Source: Puffinus mauretanicus (taxonomy: Eukaryota > Chordata > Aves > Procellariiformes > Procellariidae). Taken from it: a DNA stretch of 64,000 nucleotides. The stretch spans positions 2,356,001 to 2,420,000 of the forward strand of contig JAJKFH010000102.1 of the NCBI GenBank assembly GCA_023333565.1, written 5' to 3'. Below the pieces are notes generated by a model. That model worked only from the letters and a program-made list of their open reading frames with translations. It searched no databases and had not been told where the DNA came from. This document shows positions 1-14,000 of this stretch, piece after piece; within the stretch, counting starts at the first letter, position 1, and each line of letters opens with the position of its first letter. The translations under genes were made by a program, and so were the position numbers.

Positions 1-147
1 ATTAGGCTTCTCCCTCCCCATGGTTTTATCCCTGCACAGTTAAAGATTTTTTTTTTTTTAACCTAATCTTTGGAAGGTCTTGTCATTTTAAGGGTTTAAT
101 CTCATGTCATGTTTTCGGAACTGACAGTGACTTTCTCTCTCTTCCAG

Positions 148-189
148 GACACCAGCGAGGAAAATGCAACCACAATGATTTGCAAACTG
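148..189 (+). CDS. IL17RA: IL17RA penultimate coding exon (42 nt, juxtamembrane)
   Basis: This short exon lies between a pyrimidine-rich acceptor (ctctcttccag, ending at 147) and the donor gtaaga at 190. In the phase required by the last exon it reads [13 protein letters not shown] without a stop. It occupies the place of the poorly conserved cytoplasmic linker just after the transmembrane helix in mammals. Sequence similarity there is weak, so the call rests on splice sites, phase and length. Confidence 0.7.
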
Positions 190-3100
190 GTAAGATGTCC
201 TGCCTGTGTTTCTTCAAGCATATGTAATGCATTCTGGAAGTCTCACACAATTGTCCAGAAGGGACTCTCATAGGCTCTACTACTCTATACGTGCTTCTCA
301 AAACCAAAACGTAGCCTTAGGATCTTCCTGTTTAGCTAAAAGAAACTTCGTAATATCCAATAGCCTTGATCAGAGAATATGGAAGTTTAAATGTCGTATT
401 TGGCAGATGGGAGATAATTGCTTTGTAAAGTGGTGAGGCTTTTGACTGAGGCTGTACTGGCAAAAGAACCTTTGCTAATCATAGAATCATAGAATAGTTT
501 GGGTTCAAAGGGACCTTTAAAGGTCATCTAGTGCAACCCCCCTTGCCATGAGCAGGGACATCTTGAACTAGATCGGGTTGCTCAGCGCCCTCTCCAACCT
601 GACCTTGAATGTTTCCAGGGATGGGGCATCTACCACCTCTCTGGGCAACCTGTTCCAGTGTTTCACCACCCTCATTGTAAAAAATTTCTTCCTTCTATCT
701 AATCTAAATCTACCCTCTTTTAGTTTAAAACCATTCCCCCTTGTCTTGTCGCAACAGGCCCAGCTAAAAAGTCTGTCCCCACCTTTCTTATAAGCCCCCT
801 TTAAGTACTGATAGGCTGCAATAAGGTCTCCCTGAAGCCTTCTCTTCCCCAGGCTGAATAACCCCAGCTCTCTCAGCCTTTATTCATAGGAGAGGTGTTT
901 CATCCCCCTGATCATTTTCATGGCCCTCCACTGGACGCGCTCCAACAGGTCCATGTCTGTCTTGTGCTGAGGGTTCCAGAGCTGGACGCAGTACTCCAGG
1001 TGGGGTCTCACCAGAGCAGAGTAGAAGGGCAGAATCACCTCCCTTGACCTGCTGGCCACGCTTCTTTCGATGCAGCCCAGGATATGGCTGGTCTTCTGGG
1101 CTGCAAGCACACATTGCTGGCTCATGTCCAGCTTTTCATCCATGAGTACCCCCAAGTCCTTCTCGGCAGGACTGCTCTCAATCCCTTCATGCCCCAAACT
1201 GTATTGATACCGGGGGTTGCCCCAACCCAGGTGCAGGACCTTGCACTTGGCCTTGTTGAACCTCATGAGGTTCACAAGAGCCCACTTCTCGAGCTTGTCC
1301 AGGTCCCTCTGGATGGCATCCTCAGGCGTGTCAACCGCACCACTCAGCTTGGTGTCTCTGCAAACTTGCTGAGGGTGCACTCGATCCCACTGCCCATGTC
1401 ATTGATGAAGATATTAAACAGTACTGGTCCCAATACAGACCCCTGCGGGACACCACTCCTCACAAACCTCCATCTGGACATTGAGCCATTGACCACTACC
1501 CTCTGGATGCGCCCCTCCAACCAATTCCTCATCCACCGGACAGTCCACCCATCAAATCCATACCTCTCCAGTTTAGAGAGAAGGATGTTGTGGGGGACTG
1601 CATCAAAGGCCTTACAGAGGTCCAGATAGACGACATCTGTAGCTCTTCCCTTGTCCACTGATGTAGTCACTCCATCATAGAAGGCCACTAGCTTGGTCAG
1701 GCAGGACTTGCCCTTGGTGAAGCCATGCTGGCTGTCTCGTATCACCTCCTGGTCCTCAATGTGTCTTAGCATAGCTTCCAGGAGGATCTGCTCCATGATC
1801 TTCCCAGGCACAGAGGTGAGACTGATTGGCCTGTAGTTCCCCAGGTCTTCCTTTTTTCCCTTTTTAAAAATGGGGGTTATGTTCCCCTTTTCCAGTCAGT
1901 GGGAACCTCACCGGACTGCTGTGACTTCTCAAATATGATGGATAGTGGTTTAGCAGGTTTATCCACCAGTTCCCTCAGAACCTGCAGATGGATCTCATCA
2001 GGTCCCACAGACTTGTGCACCTTCAGGTTCCTTAGATGGTCTTGAACCTGATCTTCTCCTACAGTGGGCAGTAATAGTCCAATCATCTAAGCCATAGCAA
2101 TAGGCGATTGGTTTTGGGTGGATGCAGTCAGCTCTCTAGCAGAGACTAGAGCTACATTTGCAAGCCTCTTAAAGCTGGTGTATTACTTGTGTGGTGAAAT
2201 TCCATGAACCATCTAGGCATTATTGTAAATCACAGCTCCACTGTCTGGACTTTCCTGTTAAATTTCTACAATGAAATGTTGTCTGCCTATGTTGCCAAAA
2301 TAACTTCAAAACTGGTAGTTGCTAGAACCTTTTGTTAATACTCTCCTATGTTGACTGCCGCTGGCTTGCACATTACAATTTTGGGAATGAGGCTGGGATG
2401 AATATTCTTCTGTCTTTCAGCAGCGCAATATACCAATCTTCCTCTGCCACCCTTGAAGCCCCGAAAGGTTTGGATTGTGTATTCTGCTGATCACCTGCTG
2501 TACGTGGATGTGGTGCTGAAGTTTGCTGAGTTTCTGATGACAGTCTGTGGCACTGCTGTAGCCTTAGATCTGCTAGAAGATCATCAGATTTCAGAGTTAG
2601 GGCCGTTACCTTGGCTTACTAGACAGAAGAAGGAAATGGAAGACCTGTCTTCAAAGATCATCATCTTATGTTCACGGGGCACCCAGGCCAAATGGCAAGC
2701 CATGCTTGGGAGTGAGCCTGTGTGTCTCAAGCAAGATCAGCAAAAGCCAATGGGAGACCTGTTCACCCCAGCCTTGAATTTGATCCTGCCAGATTTCAAG
2801 AAGCCAGCCTGTTTCGGAATGTATATAGTCTGCTATTTTGAGGGGATAAGTAGTGAGAAAGATATACCTGATCTGTTCAATGTCACATCCAGGTACCAAC
2901 TGATGGACAAGTTTGAGGATATTTATTTTCGGATTCAGGACTTGGAGAAGTTTGAACCTGGGCGCATCCATCGAATCCAGGAAATCACAGCTGAAAATTA
3001 CGTTGATACCCCTAGTGGGAGGAAGTTGAAAGAGGCAGTACAAAAGTTCAAGAGCTGGCAGATGGAGCACCCAGACTGGTTTGAGAGTGAAACCATCTGC

Positions 3101-3931
3101 TTGGATAATGATGAAGAGTTGCAGTCCCTCAACAGAGAGAGCCAGGTGGATTTATTGCTAAGTGAACCAGGTGGAATTGTGAAACACCAGCTGCACCTAC
3201 GGGAACCTGACCCTAACTGCTGTTATGTCATCAACCTCCACATGCATGAAAGTGAAAGTAGAGGCTGTAAACTGCAACCTCAACTTAATCCGTGTGGGGA
3301 TCCGACTTCTCAGACTATGGTCCTTCCTATGGATGAGGCTCCTCTAGTTCAGGTAGTGGAGCCAGTCTCTTCCATGGAAGATAGAAATATACTTGGTCAT
3401 CATGTGCTGAGTAATGAGGACTGTATGGAAGGAGTTCCTCTTCTGGAGACAAGCTTTCCAATGAGGAATAACATCATCCTCCATGATGACTCTGAAGTTT
3501 CAGCAATAGATGACCAGAGTCCTGCAAACCTCTCAGGTGAACTGAGACACCATCTGAATGGACTCATGTACTCTCTTTATCAGCAGAATGTCATTCCTTC
3601 AGAGCCATCTCTCTGCCAAGAGGAGGCTGACAAGCAACACCAGTTGGTCTTTGATGACCAATGCAAAGACCAAAGACAGTCAGTGCAGTCAGACCAGGGC
3701 TACATCTCTAGATGTTCTCCTCTGCCTCCTGATGACCTTGTGGAGGAGGAGGAGGAAGAGGAGGAGGAGGATCAGGAAAAACAGGTAGTCTGCCATGAAC
3801 TCTCTCCAGAGATCTTGAACAGTCTAAAGAGCCTCCAGCAGCAGCTGTTTTTCCAGGACATTCAACGGAGCTCTGACTGGGGGTACCCACCTGAGATGAT
3901 GGACACTGGACAATCTTTGGAGGACTGTTAG
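148..3931 (+). CDS. IL17RA: Interleukin-17 receptor A, C-terminal part (last two coding exons)
   Basis: IL17RA is the common signal-transducing subunit of IL-17 family receptors at the plasma membrane. Its cytoplasmic SEFIR domain recruits the adaptor ACT1 (TRAF3IP2). Only the intracellular part is here; the extracellular and transmembrane exons lie left of the window. Two coding exons are seen: 148-189 and 2421-3931 (stop 3929-3931). The codon spanning the junction is GCA (g+ca). The last exon encodes about 502 residues. It opens with a Pro-rich linker and the SEFIR start ([14 protein letters not shown], from 2453), followed by the SEFIR core segments [13 protein letters not shown] and [10 protein letters not shown], then [10 protein letters not shown] and [14 protein letters not shown]. 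Near the end it carries [13 protein letters not shown], an acidic run (about 3742-3771) and a leucine-rich tail, all as in mammalian IL17RA. The frame is intact. Identity is firm; the short upstream exon is less certain. Confidence 0.96.
190..2420 (+). other. IL17RA last intron, carrying a CR1 LINE
   Basis: The intron runs from gtaaga at 190 to ttcag at 2420. About 1.6 kb of its 2.2 kb is a CR1 insertion on the opposite strand. The flanks (190-477 and 2093-2420) show nothing else recognised apart from the branch-site and pyrimidine region before the acceptor. Confidence 0.75.
478..2092 (-). mobile_element. CR1 non-LTR retrotransposon, 5'-truncated and inactive
   Basis: The right-to-left element ends at 478-497 in the octamer-type tail typical of the CR1 3' end (atcatagaat repeated on the + strand). 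The minus strand encodes CR1 ORF2 reverse-transcriptase segments in several frames. The first is at about 2086-1877 ([17 protein letters not shown]). The second is at 1811-1344 ([19 protein letters not shown], then [20 protein letters not shown], then [19 protein letters not shown]). A third follows at about 1380-880 ([20 protein letters not shown]). Frame changes near 1870 and near 1355 break the ORF; the second falls at the catalytic F/YADD position. The 5' end stops inside ORF2 near 2092, the usual outcome of incomplete reverse transcription. Clear target-site duplications were not seen, which is normal for CR1. Confidence 0.95.
2421..3931 (+). CDS. IL17RA: IL17RA last coding exon (SEFIR domain and C-terminal tail)
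   Basis: The acceptor tttcag ends at 2420 and the stop is at 3929-3931. The frame is set at 2423 and stays open for 502 codons. The acceptor is a tandem NAG (cag at 2418-2420 and again at 2421-2423), so a second isoform lacking one alanine is possible. The SEFIR domain fills roughly the first third. The rest is the C-terminal regulatory tail. Confidence 0.96.
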
Positions 3932-5022
3932 GCTCTATCTGGGACCTGCTCCATTTGAAATACAGGGATGGAAGGTGGTACAATGCACTGTGCTGAAACT
4001 GCTTTTCCAACACCATCCTTGTATTATAAATGACTTACTGGTGGGATCTTCCTGTTGGCTGCTAGGAGGCAGCAGGCTGGTAACATTGCTTCCAATCTCT
4101 ATGGAGAGAAGCAATGAATATTAGCCACCCCTGTGAAAGAACAGACAGTGGCTCTGTTCCTTGAGGAAATGTATTACATTGAGTCCTCGCTGACAGATGG
4201 CAGAAAAATTATTGTGGCTCATCCACTTGTGCCTTCAAAATGCCCTCCAGCTGTACTGGTTCTATTGCACTGGATAAAAGTCATGGCCAGGGTTTGGAAA
4301 ATAGATTTAGATAACATGGCAAAACTTGCATTGCCATTTTAATACACATTTTAAATATTTTGCTGTAAATACTGTGTTAAAGATGTGTGCCTTAAACTTC
4401 AGCTAGGTTAGGGCTGTTCCTACCTGCTTGATACATGTGCCTGGAGTGTTTTTCTTTTGCCACTCATTCATTCATTTGCAACTGCATTTCCGTGGCCATT
4501 CAGAAACTAGAAAAAATTTCCCTGTGAGTGATTGCATGTTGGTCCGTGTAGCGCTGATGGGGTAGCGGATGAGTCAAGACTGGCGTTTACCCTATTTGTT
4601 ATCACAGTTTCTGTTGTCCAGCCTGCTGGATACAGCTTGTGACATGTAAATGCATCCAGGCCTTTCTCCTTTGTGTTCAGACAAGCTTGTCGTCTTCCTG
4701 TCCTTCTAAGTTTACTTGTCAAAAAATCTTAAGATAAGTTTATTTCAGCTTTTTAAAAATCTGGCATCTCAGAAGATAATCTGTTCTTTTGACTTGCAAC
4801 CAATATTGTATTATGTATATTTTATAATTTTATTGGTTTATAACTTGTGTTTTGTTCCTTAACTTAAAAAAGAATACTTTTTGAATATATTTACTTAAAC
4901 ACTTTTATGTCCTCAATTCTGCCTAACTCCTTATGTTAGTATTTCTTATAGAAATATGAGGCAAAACTGAGAGCCAGAACTAAACTGGCTGACAAATGCC
5001 AAAACATGCCTGCAAAGCGTTG

Positions 5023-5053
5023 CAGCTGTATCCAGTTGAGCTGGATACAGCTG
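5023..5053. repeat. Perfect 13-bp inverted repeat (hairpin) with 5-nt loop
   Basis: The left arm at 5023-5035 (cagctgtatccag) and the right arm at 5041-5053 (ctggatacagctg) are exact reverse complements around the loop ttgag. The element lies about 1.1 kb past the IL17RA stop codon, so it may sit in the 3' untranslated region as an RNA stem-loop. Confidence 0.85.
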
Positions 5054-7120
5054 AGGGCCCTCATGTGTGGGAAGTGCATGCTCCTTCAAAATGGGTGTTA
5101 AAGAAGGGAAATATTTGTCATTTCTGAGCAGGGCGGCTCGGTGGGGCAGGACTGTTAAGAGCTTGCTTTTTGTGCAGCCGGATGCCTGGAAAGACTTAAC
5201 AAAGGCACGGTCCCTGCTTAGATCCAAACTCAAGACTGGGTGCCACCTGCGTTTCCTGTCTGCACAGGACCTAACCCAACAGGAGCTAAGCAAGAGGCAG
5301 CTGTCATCTCAATGCTTCTCCAATGAGAACCCAATTCTCAGATTCTGTGAATAATTGTCATCTTGATGATCCCACTTCTTAAAGCTTCTTTTATCTTACA
5401 GCAATTAACATGTAAATCTGATTTTTTTTTTTCTCCCATGAGTGTTTTTCAAGTGGTATGAATTCCTGTAAATCACTTAAATAGGAAGCTCAGGAGTGTC
5501 ATCTGGATTTTCTTGCCTTAGTCATTCCCTTCTCAAATAAGTCCTTTGGTGCTACAGCTTTTAGAATTCACTTTCACTTACAAGAAACTTATTTGAGGGA
5601 AAAATCCAGACACTATTTTAGCAATCCAACATGAGGAAATCAAGTAATTTTAATGCATCTGTTGGTCCCTGAATGCAAAATTGAATAGCCCAGCAAGGCT
5701 CAAAAGAGGGAAGAGAAGAGCAAAATCAGTCACAAGTTTCTAATTTTATTTTAACAATCTTGCTTTTTAAAAAATACAAGTTCTGAATAATGCTGGGGGA
5801 TGCCAAGTGTCCACTGGCCACAGGCCTTATCTCTCACTTCAGTTTCCCCTCCTGGGAGTAGTCATCTCTTTTGTCAGGATAGCAAACAGAGCAATGAAAT
5901 GCTAAATAGCTGAGTTGTGTTACAAGGCTTGTACAGAATCCCAAGGGATCTATGTCTTAGTATGGCACAACTTTGTTTAGCAAAGTGTTATTGACCTGGA
6001 CCAGTAATTTAATGTTGGCAGAATGTACAGTAGGTGTGCAAGGTGCATCGGGTGAGGTATTGTTTGCACTTTAATGGTACCACTATCTCTCTCTCCTGCA
6101 AACAGATCTATTATGCAGCAGAAGGGTTTAAATGGAAGTGAGAGCTCAATTACCAAGGAGAAGGGAATTCAGAAGGTGAAGCAGGCTTATAAACAAGACA
6201 TTGAAGAGCTTTAAGTGTTCCTCTGTAGTAAGTAATTGAAGTGGCAGCAGAGCTGCCCTTTTAGTTGCAAGGGGGCTTCTGTACAGCCAACTACTATGAG
6301 AGCTTTACGCTCTCCAAACAGCACATTTACAGACAACCTAGAAACCATGGCACTACAAAGAACCACTTTTTCTACAAAGGAATTCTATGCAACAGAAGCA
6401 TCATTTTGCAGGGTCATCTGCCCCAGGCAACCTTTGCATCTGTGATTTCACTGTCAATGGTTTAAATATGCCATGGCTAGATAAATTTCAAATATGCCAT
6501 TTTCTCAATAATGTCTTAAATGGAGAAAGGCACTCACTGTTGAAACAGCAACTTTGTTATATGTTATGAAGGGGTACTGAAGTAAAACTTGTTAATAATT
6601 CTGCTGTGATTCTTCTAGTGTCTCAACTATGCTTATGCTTCAGTGTATTAGGGATGTTCTTTGATGCACTTTGGTGCTACTGTGAACTTGCCCATAGGAG
6701 CAGCAGAACATAGTTGGGGGTGAATAGCTTTTTTTCCTTCATCTTGTTTTTGCCAAAGTAGTTTGTTTTTCTTTTTTCTTCAGCTGTTTGACTGAAGCAT
6801 GGAGTACTCCTAGGTACAGGTATCATCTCATTCTCTCTTGAATAATGCTGTAGTTCTTTCTGAGCTTTTACTATCTGTTTAATGCTGAAAAGGAAGGTGC
6901 AAGGAAACAAATATCTGTACAAGCATAATTACACCTCCTTTGGCCAGAAACTTAGCATCCCCTTGACACATCTCACATCACATAGGAAAAGTTCACAGTA
7001 CCGAGTTTTACAATCACAGTCACTCACAGCACCAAGATTGTCCAGACAAAAAGAAGTTACTGAAGAGAAAGGCCACTGGCCAAAATTCACACAATTGCCC
7101 ATATAAGGGCTCAGGTTAAA

Positions 7121-7126
7121 AATAAA
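7121..7126 (+). terminator. Candidate poly(A) signal AATAAA for IL17RA
   Basis: This is an exact AATAAA on the + strand, the first I find after the IL17RA stop. No clear GT-rich element was confirmed. It could equally be a chance match. Confidence 0.2.
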
Positions 7127-7535
7127 GCACTCGTGAGAAAGTTAAGCCTAGCTTTTGCTGACTCTCCGTTTGGCATGGGGAGAGCAGCAAGTCACCCATC
7201 CTAGCTGCAGCTCTGAACGGAATAGCGGTATTGCCCCATCTTTTCTAGGGGCTTTTCTAGCCCCTTGAAACTCATCAGCCACTCAAGAGCTGGGGGAGAA
7301 GAGCCCCATGGCACCCCCACTTCTGCCTGTGGGAGCTGGAAGTTACCAGACTGTAAACATTTTGCTGTAGCAGTCCTCTGGAGCAGGCAGTTGATCCCAC
7401 TCTGTGAAAAGGGAGGTGGGACAGAGGCTCGGTCCCACCGAAGCCCGAGCTGTGAAGGAGAGAATGGATGTGTGTGCAGAAGTCTGGGCTGCGCCTGCGG
7501 TCCTGCTGTTGGCTCTGGGTAGCAGTTGGTTGTGC

Positions 7536-7541
7536 TTTATT
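7536..7541 (-). terminator. Candidate poly(A) signal for TMEM121B (minus strand AATAAA)
   Basis: The + strand tttatt here reads AATAAA on the minus strand, about 1.45 kb past the TMEM121B stop. Another minus-strand AATAAA lies near 5745. Which of them is used, if either, is unknown. Confidence 0.25.
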
Positions 7542-8799
7542 TCCCTTCCTATCAGGACAGCTTGAAAAAAGGCTCGGGACAGGAAACTGCTGTTTTCCCA
7601 ATGAACGCAGCCTTGCCCAGATAACAAAATACAAGCCTGGGAGGGGCAAAGTCCTTCCTCCGAACGTGGCCTCTGCGCTCCTGCTTCCATTTGGCTGGTT
7701 TCAGGAGCAGCTGTAGCCAAGCAGAAGAGCAAGCCTTAACCCCCACCGAACATTCATGGAGCTTAAAACCAAAGATAACTGTGTTTCTATGAGAGGTTAC
7801 TAACAATTAACTTTTTCCCCACCCACCCTTAACCACATGCACATGGAGGACAGGATGCTGGTGTGTGGGCTTTCACCAAAGCTCAGGAGCTCTGTGCTGA
7901 AAAGTGAGGTTCACTGAGCGCAGGGCCCGCGCCGAGCAGCGCCGACATCCTCTGCTCTGCTGTTTGAGAGGGGGCAGTTTGCAGGCTTAGCCCTGTCTCT
8001 GCTCTCTCAAACAGGCATGGAGGGGGCCAGAGGAAATCTATCCAGCTTTCCTGCCTACGTAAAGGGAGTCCCTATGCTCTGCATAAAAGAAAATCAACAC
8101 TGATCCCATAAACATGCATATTCACAGAGAAATGAAAGCCCCAGCATGTGGGTGCTGCTGTCTGAAGCAAGCAGTAGGCTGCTGTAAACCCTGTTCTCAC
8201 CAGAAATGAATGTCTCGGTGGTAGTGAAATGGGGTCTAAGCCCCTGGATTATGTCCGTGCCGGATTTGCGTGTTTCTTTAGCGTGTGAAGTCAAGATAAG
8301 ATGCAAAAGGTTGAAGCACAGAGGTAGACATTTTCGGCTTGGAGAAAGTGGCTCCTAGGCTTGAAATTACCAGAGGGCCGGCGTGCTCCCAGAGGTTCCC
8401 CAGCTGGAAAGATCTTCAGCAGCTCTGCTGCTGGGAAACAGAGGTGGCAGCTTTGCAAGACCTAGCGAAACCAAAGCGGGCTTCCTTTTGTCCTGCCCGC
8501 ACCCCAAAGGCACGTCTCTGCTGATCAGATCCCTCTCACATCTCGTCATCGTGGTCGGTAGGAGCTCTTAAAGGAGAGGACAAAACCTGCTGGTCCCTGG
8601 TTTTTTAGGGGGAAAAGGAAAAACTAAACCTTTATGGTCACAAAGCAACACGATGTCCTGCTGGGGAGCGGGAGGGGAAGAGTGGGACCCTCCAAACAGT
8701 GCAGAGGGGCAGAAGCACTAGAAGAGTCGTCGTCGTGAAGGGCAGGTGCGTTTTCCAGGGACAAGCCTCTGCCGTAGGCTCCTGCAAGTAGTCGGGTTT

Positions 8800-11000
<2,201 letters not shown>

Positions 11001-14000
11001 CGGCGCCAGAAAATCAGAATTACTTCAATGTCCCCCAGTCTCCCTAGGCTGACCAAGACGAGGGCCAGTGGCCTGGCACAGAGCCTACAGCGAAGCACTC
11101 ACTTGTGGCTCCTCATCTGTGGCTGCCCATATTTTCGGTCTGTTGTAAGTAATTGTACATCAAAGTAAGTGGCTTTTACCCCACCGATTTCCTGAGCTGA
11201 GCCAAGCCACATAGCCATGATGGGACAGTGGTTTTAAATTGATGTGAATAGCCCTAAAGTTCCTACTTCTACCGAAAGCACCAGTCGGGGCCTTTATTGA
11301 CCCGCTAATAATGACCTCGAATTGAGCTTGGCTGGATGGATCTGTCACAACACCAGCACTAAAGATTGGCACATCATGTTTCAAAGTGGCTTGGTGCTCG
11401 GCATCACCAGTCCCTCATTCCTACCTGTGCCCACCGGTGATGAGCCAGGTGCTGCCTGTCAATGATGTGAAGCATACTGAATAAGCTGGACCCACGAATG
11501 TCTGTATTAACTACACTTCATGATAAAGATCCAAAATAGCCTGACTTTTGAGGGCGTTGCTAATCGACACATGGGGTTGAGCAAAACCCAGATGCTTAGT
11601 ACTGGGAAAGGACATCCAGGACAGCAGTGACAACCATCTAATACATGTTGGCTTCCTGAGGAGCCCTACTCCAGTAAATGTCACTGGCTGCTCTTGACAA
11701 CAAGGAGAAATCGGTCTGGGGTACCAGGAGAATTCATGCTTAAACCCAAAACAAAGAAATAATTGAGATAGGGAAGGGGAGAACTTGAGGTGGGTTGACA
11801 CGAAGATTTCTTTAGACACATAGCAATAGTCAAGAGGAAAAGCAGGGGAAGAAGAGTTACAGCAAAAGCATTAATGTCAATGGAGACTGGAGTGAGGGGG
11901 CACAGATAAATTAGTTTTCTAAAAGCATGGTCAAAACGGGGGGCGGGAAGGTAACTGGAGGCTATGCAAGCTTTAATGCAGTTACTTGGGCAGCACAGTA
12001 GTGAAGGGGTACAACCTCTAAACTGGGAGAGGAACACGCATGGTCTCCCATGCTATCCTGTTTTAAAGTCCATGATGCTGCATCTCTGCTGCCGTTACCT
12101 GCGTGGCTGGGTCGCAGCTAGGATGGGGGACACCTATTTTCTGCTACACTCACGTTGCGTTTTCAGTGCTAGGGTACACTTGCCAAGATTCAACCTTGCA
12201 TCAGTGCTACTTGTGTTCATTGCCTTCCTCTAACTCAACTTGTCATAGTACATAGCATCAGATGAGATTGAACATGCACGCGCTCTCTTGCTAAGAGCCC
12301 TTTATCCCTAATTCCACATTTCAATTAGCAAATAAAAATACTTCATTTTAAGATCATCAGTAATCATAGCATATCATAAGAAAAATGAGTGTTCCAAAGA
12401 ACAGTCCAGCCTGGAGGGCAGTGAATGGGCTGGTGTATCCTAGCCTGGTGCCAGGATGGAGGACATAAAGCTTCACCCCAGGGCAAAACAGGCAGGACAC
12501 CTATGCAGATGCTCACAGAGGGACCAGGATGCAGCAGGCAGCACCAGTAGCCTTGTAACTGTGACCGGCATTCACGAGTTTAAGATCAGGTGAGTTTAAG
12601 ATCAGAGGGCTGTCACCATTGATTTTCCAGCAGGTGACTGCGTGGCAGCCTGAGGCTGAGGACCTGTCACGGCAGGCTCCCAACAGCCCTGTACAGTGCT
12701 GCCCACATTTATTCCAGGCAGCTCGTGGGCCTCTGCTGAGGCGCTTGGCCCAGGGTTCACAGCTCCGGCATCCTCTCTGCCACACGGAGCCATGGGGCTG
12801 CCCTTCCCCAGGGGCTGCTCCCCACAATTCACATCCCATGTCAATGCCCCGGAGGCACTGCCTCCGCAGTGACGCAGGGGACACGCTTCCCTCTGCATTG
12901 CTGGGGTGTGGTGCCAGCCCACAGCCACCCGGCACAGGAAAACGGCAAGCTTTTGCATGTCAGAAGCAATGCAGCACCACTCAGCTGAGCAGCTTAGTCT
13001 GAGGTCATTCAGGATGCAAGAAGACAGTGAGCAGCAAGCCACCTCTCCTTTCCTTGCCAGATACACTCCCATCGTGTTTGCTTTGCTCTCCAGCCTCTCA
13101 AGGTGTGTGGACTTTGTCACAGATGAAACCACTGCGCCCAGGCTCTGCCACCGAGCACTGCGTGTTTCGCTGGCAAGGCTTTCTCTCTTTGACAGGCTTG
13201 CCTGCCAAAGAAAAAAACCATGGCCAAACAATTGCTTTGACTACAATTTTGTACAACCCCACAAACACCTTGCTTAGGGCTCTGTTGGATGGTCTCTGTT
13301 ATATAGGGAGCGTGAGGCTCAAGGCCATGGCCAAGGAGGATGTTTGCTGGCTCTGTTGCTCTTTGAGGTTAAGCAGGACCCCGTGCTACTTCTCTTTGAC
13401 TGGTGTTGGGAGTTGCCCAGTTCGGGATGGCTCAGGGTGGCAGCGAGGGTTTGTGAAGGACACCGGCTGTGTCTCCTAATTTGGTTTCCACAGAAAGGCT
13501 GGGTTAGATGGCAGTGTAAGTGTGTGTGATCAAGGGTAGAGGGTAAAACCACATTCTTACGTACCGGATCCTGGCCTTTGTCTAAAGTGGGTACATTCAC
13601 CTGACCCTTCTCAGAGTAAGCCAACGCTTGTGTCACTGGCATGATTAATGTGTGGTCAGTCCTGAGGATTAGCTAAATCAGTCTTGCTCCTACCACATTC
13701 ACCTATTCCACTGCAAGAAAAGTTTTCCACTTCTACGAGAGGACGTGGAGTGAAAACCAAGCATCCATCTGAGCTGCCCAGGGCAAGAGCCCTCATGCAG
13801 AGAAGGTTGCTCCTGCCCTACCTGGGCAGCAGACGGTGACGGTTTTGCCTCGTTGGCTCTAGTGCTCCAGGTTTCCTGGGCAATGCACCTCCCTGGGCAC
13901 CGTAGGCTGGACGCGCTCACTTAGCTGCCCTGGCAGCCTTCTCACAGGCACTCGCGTCTCCTCTGCTTTCGGTCCAGAGGCTCATTTCATAAAGAAACCT

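Larger units (their letters stand above)
3932..7130 (+). other. IL17RA 3' untranslated region and convergent intergenic DNA
   Basis: No coding frame is recognised after the IL17RA stop. The stretch is AT-rich, with T-runs and a perfect hairpin at 5023-5053. The first exact AATAAA I find on the + strand downstream of the stop is at 7121-7126, which would give a UTR of about 3.2 kb. Earlier non-canonical signals are possible. Mammalian IL17RA also has a long 3' UTR. The true end cannot be fixed from sequence alone. Confidence 0.35.

Noticed and set aside
1084..1629. 181-codon + strand open frame inside the CR1 element
   Set aside because: It is the antisense of the CR1 reverse-transcriptase ORF.
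3708..4016. Minus-strand open frame opposite the IL17RA acidic run
   Set aside because: A Pro-rich antisense shadow of the Glu run.
12602..13231. 209-codon minus-strand open frame in the TMEM121B-HDHD5 interval
   Set aside because: No recognisable domain, no splice or promoter context; length is within chance for moderately GC-rich DNA.
13360..13430. Phrase gaggttaagcaggacc resembling the 5S rRNA internal region
   Set aside because: The similarity is short and the rest of the 5S sequence and its A/C boxes do not follow; a 5S gene or 5S-derived SINE cannot be supported.
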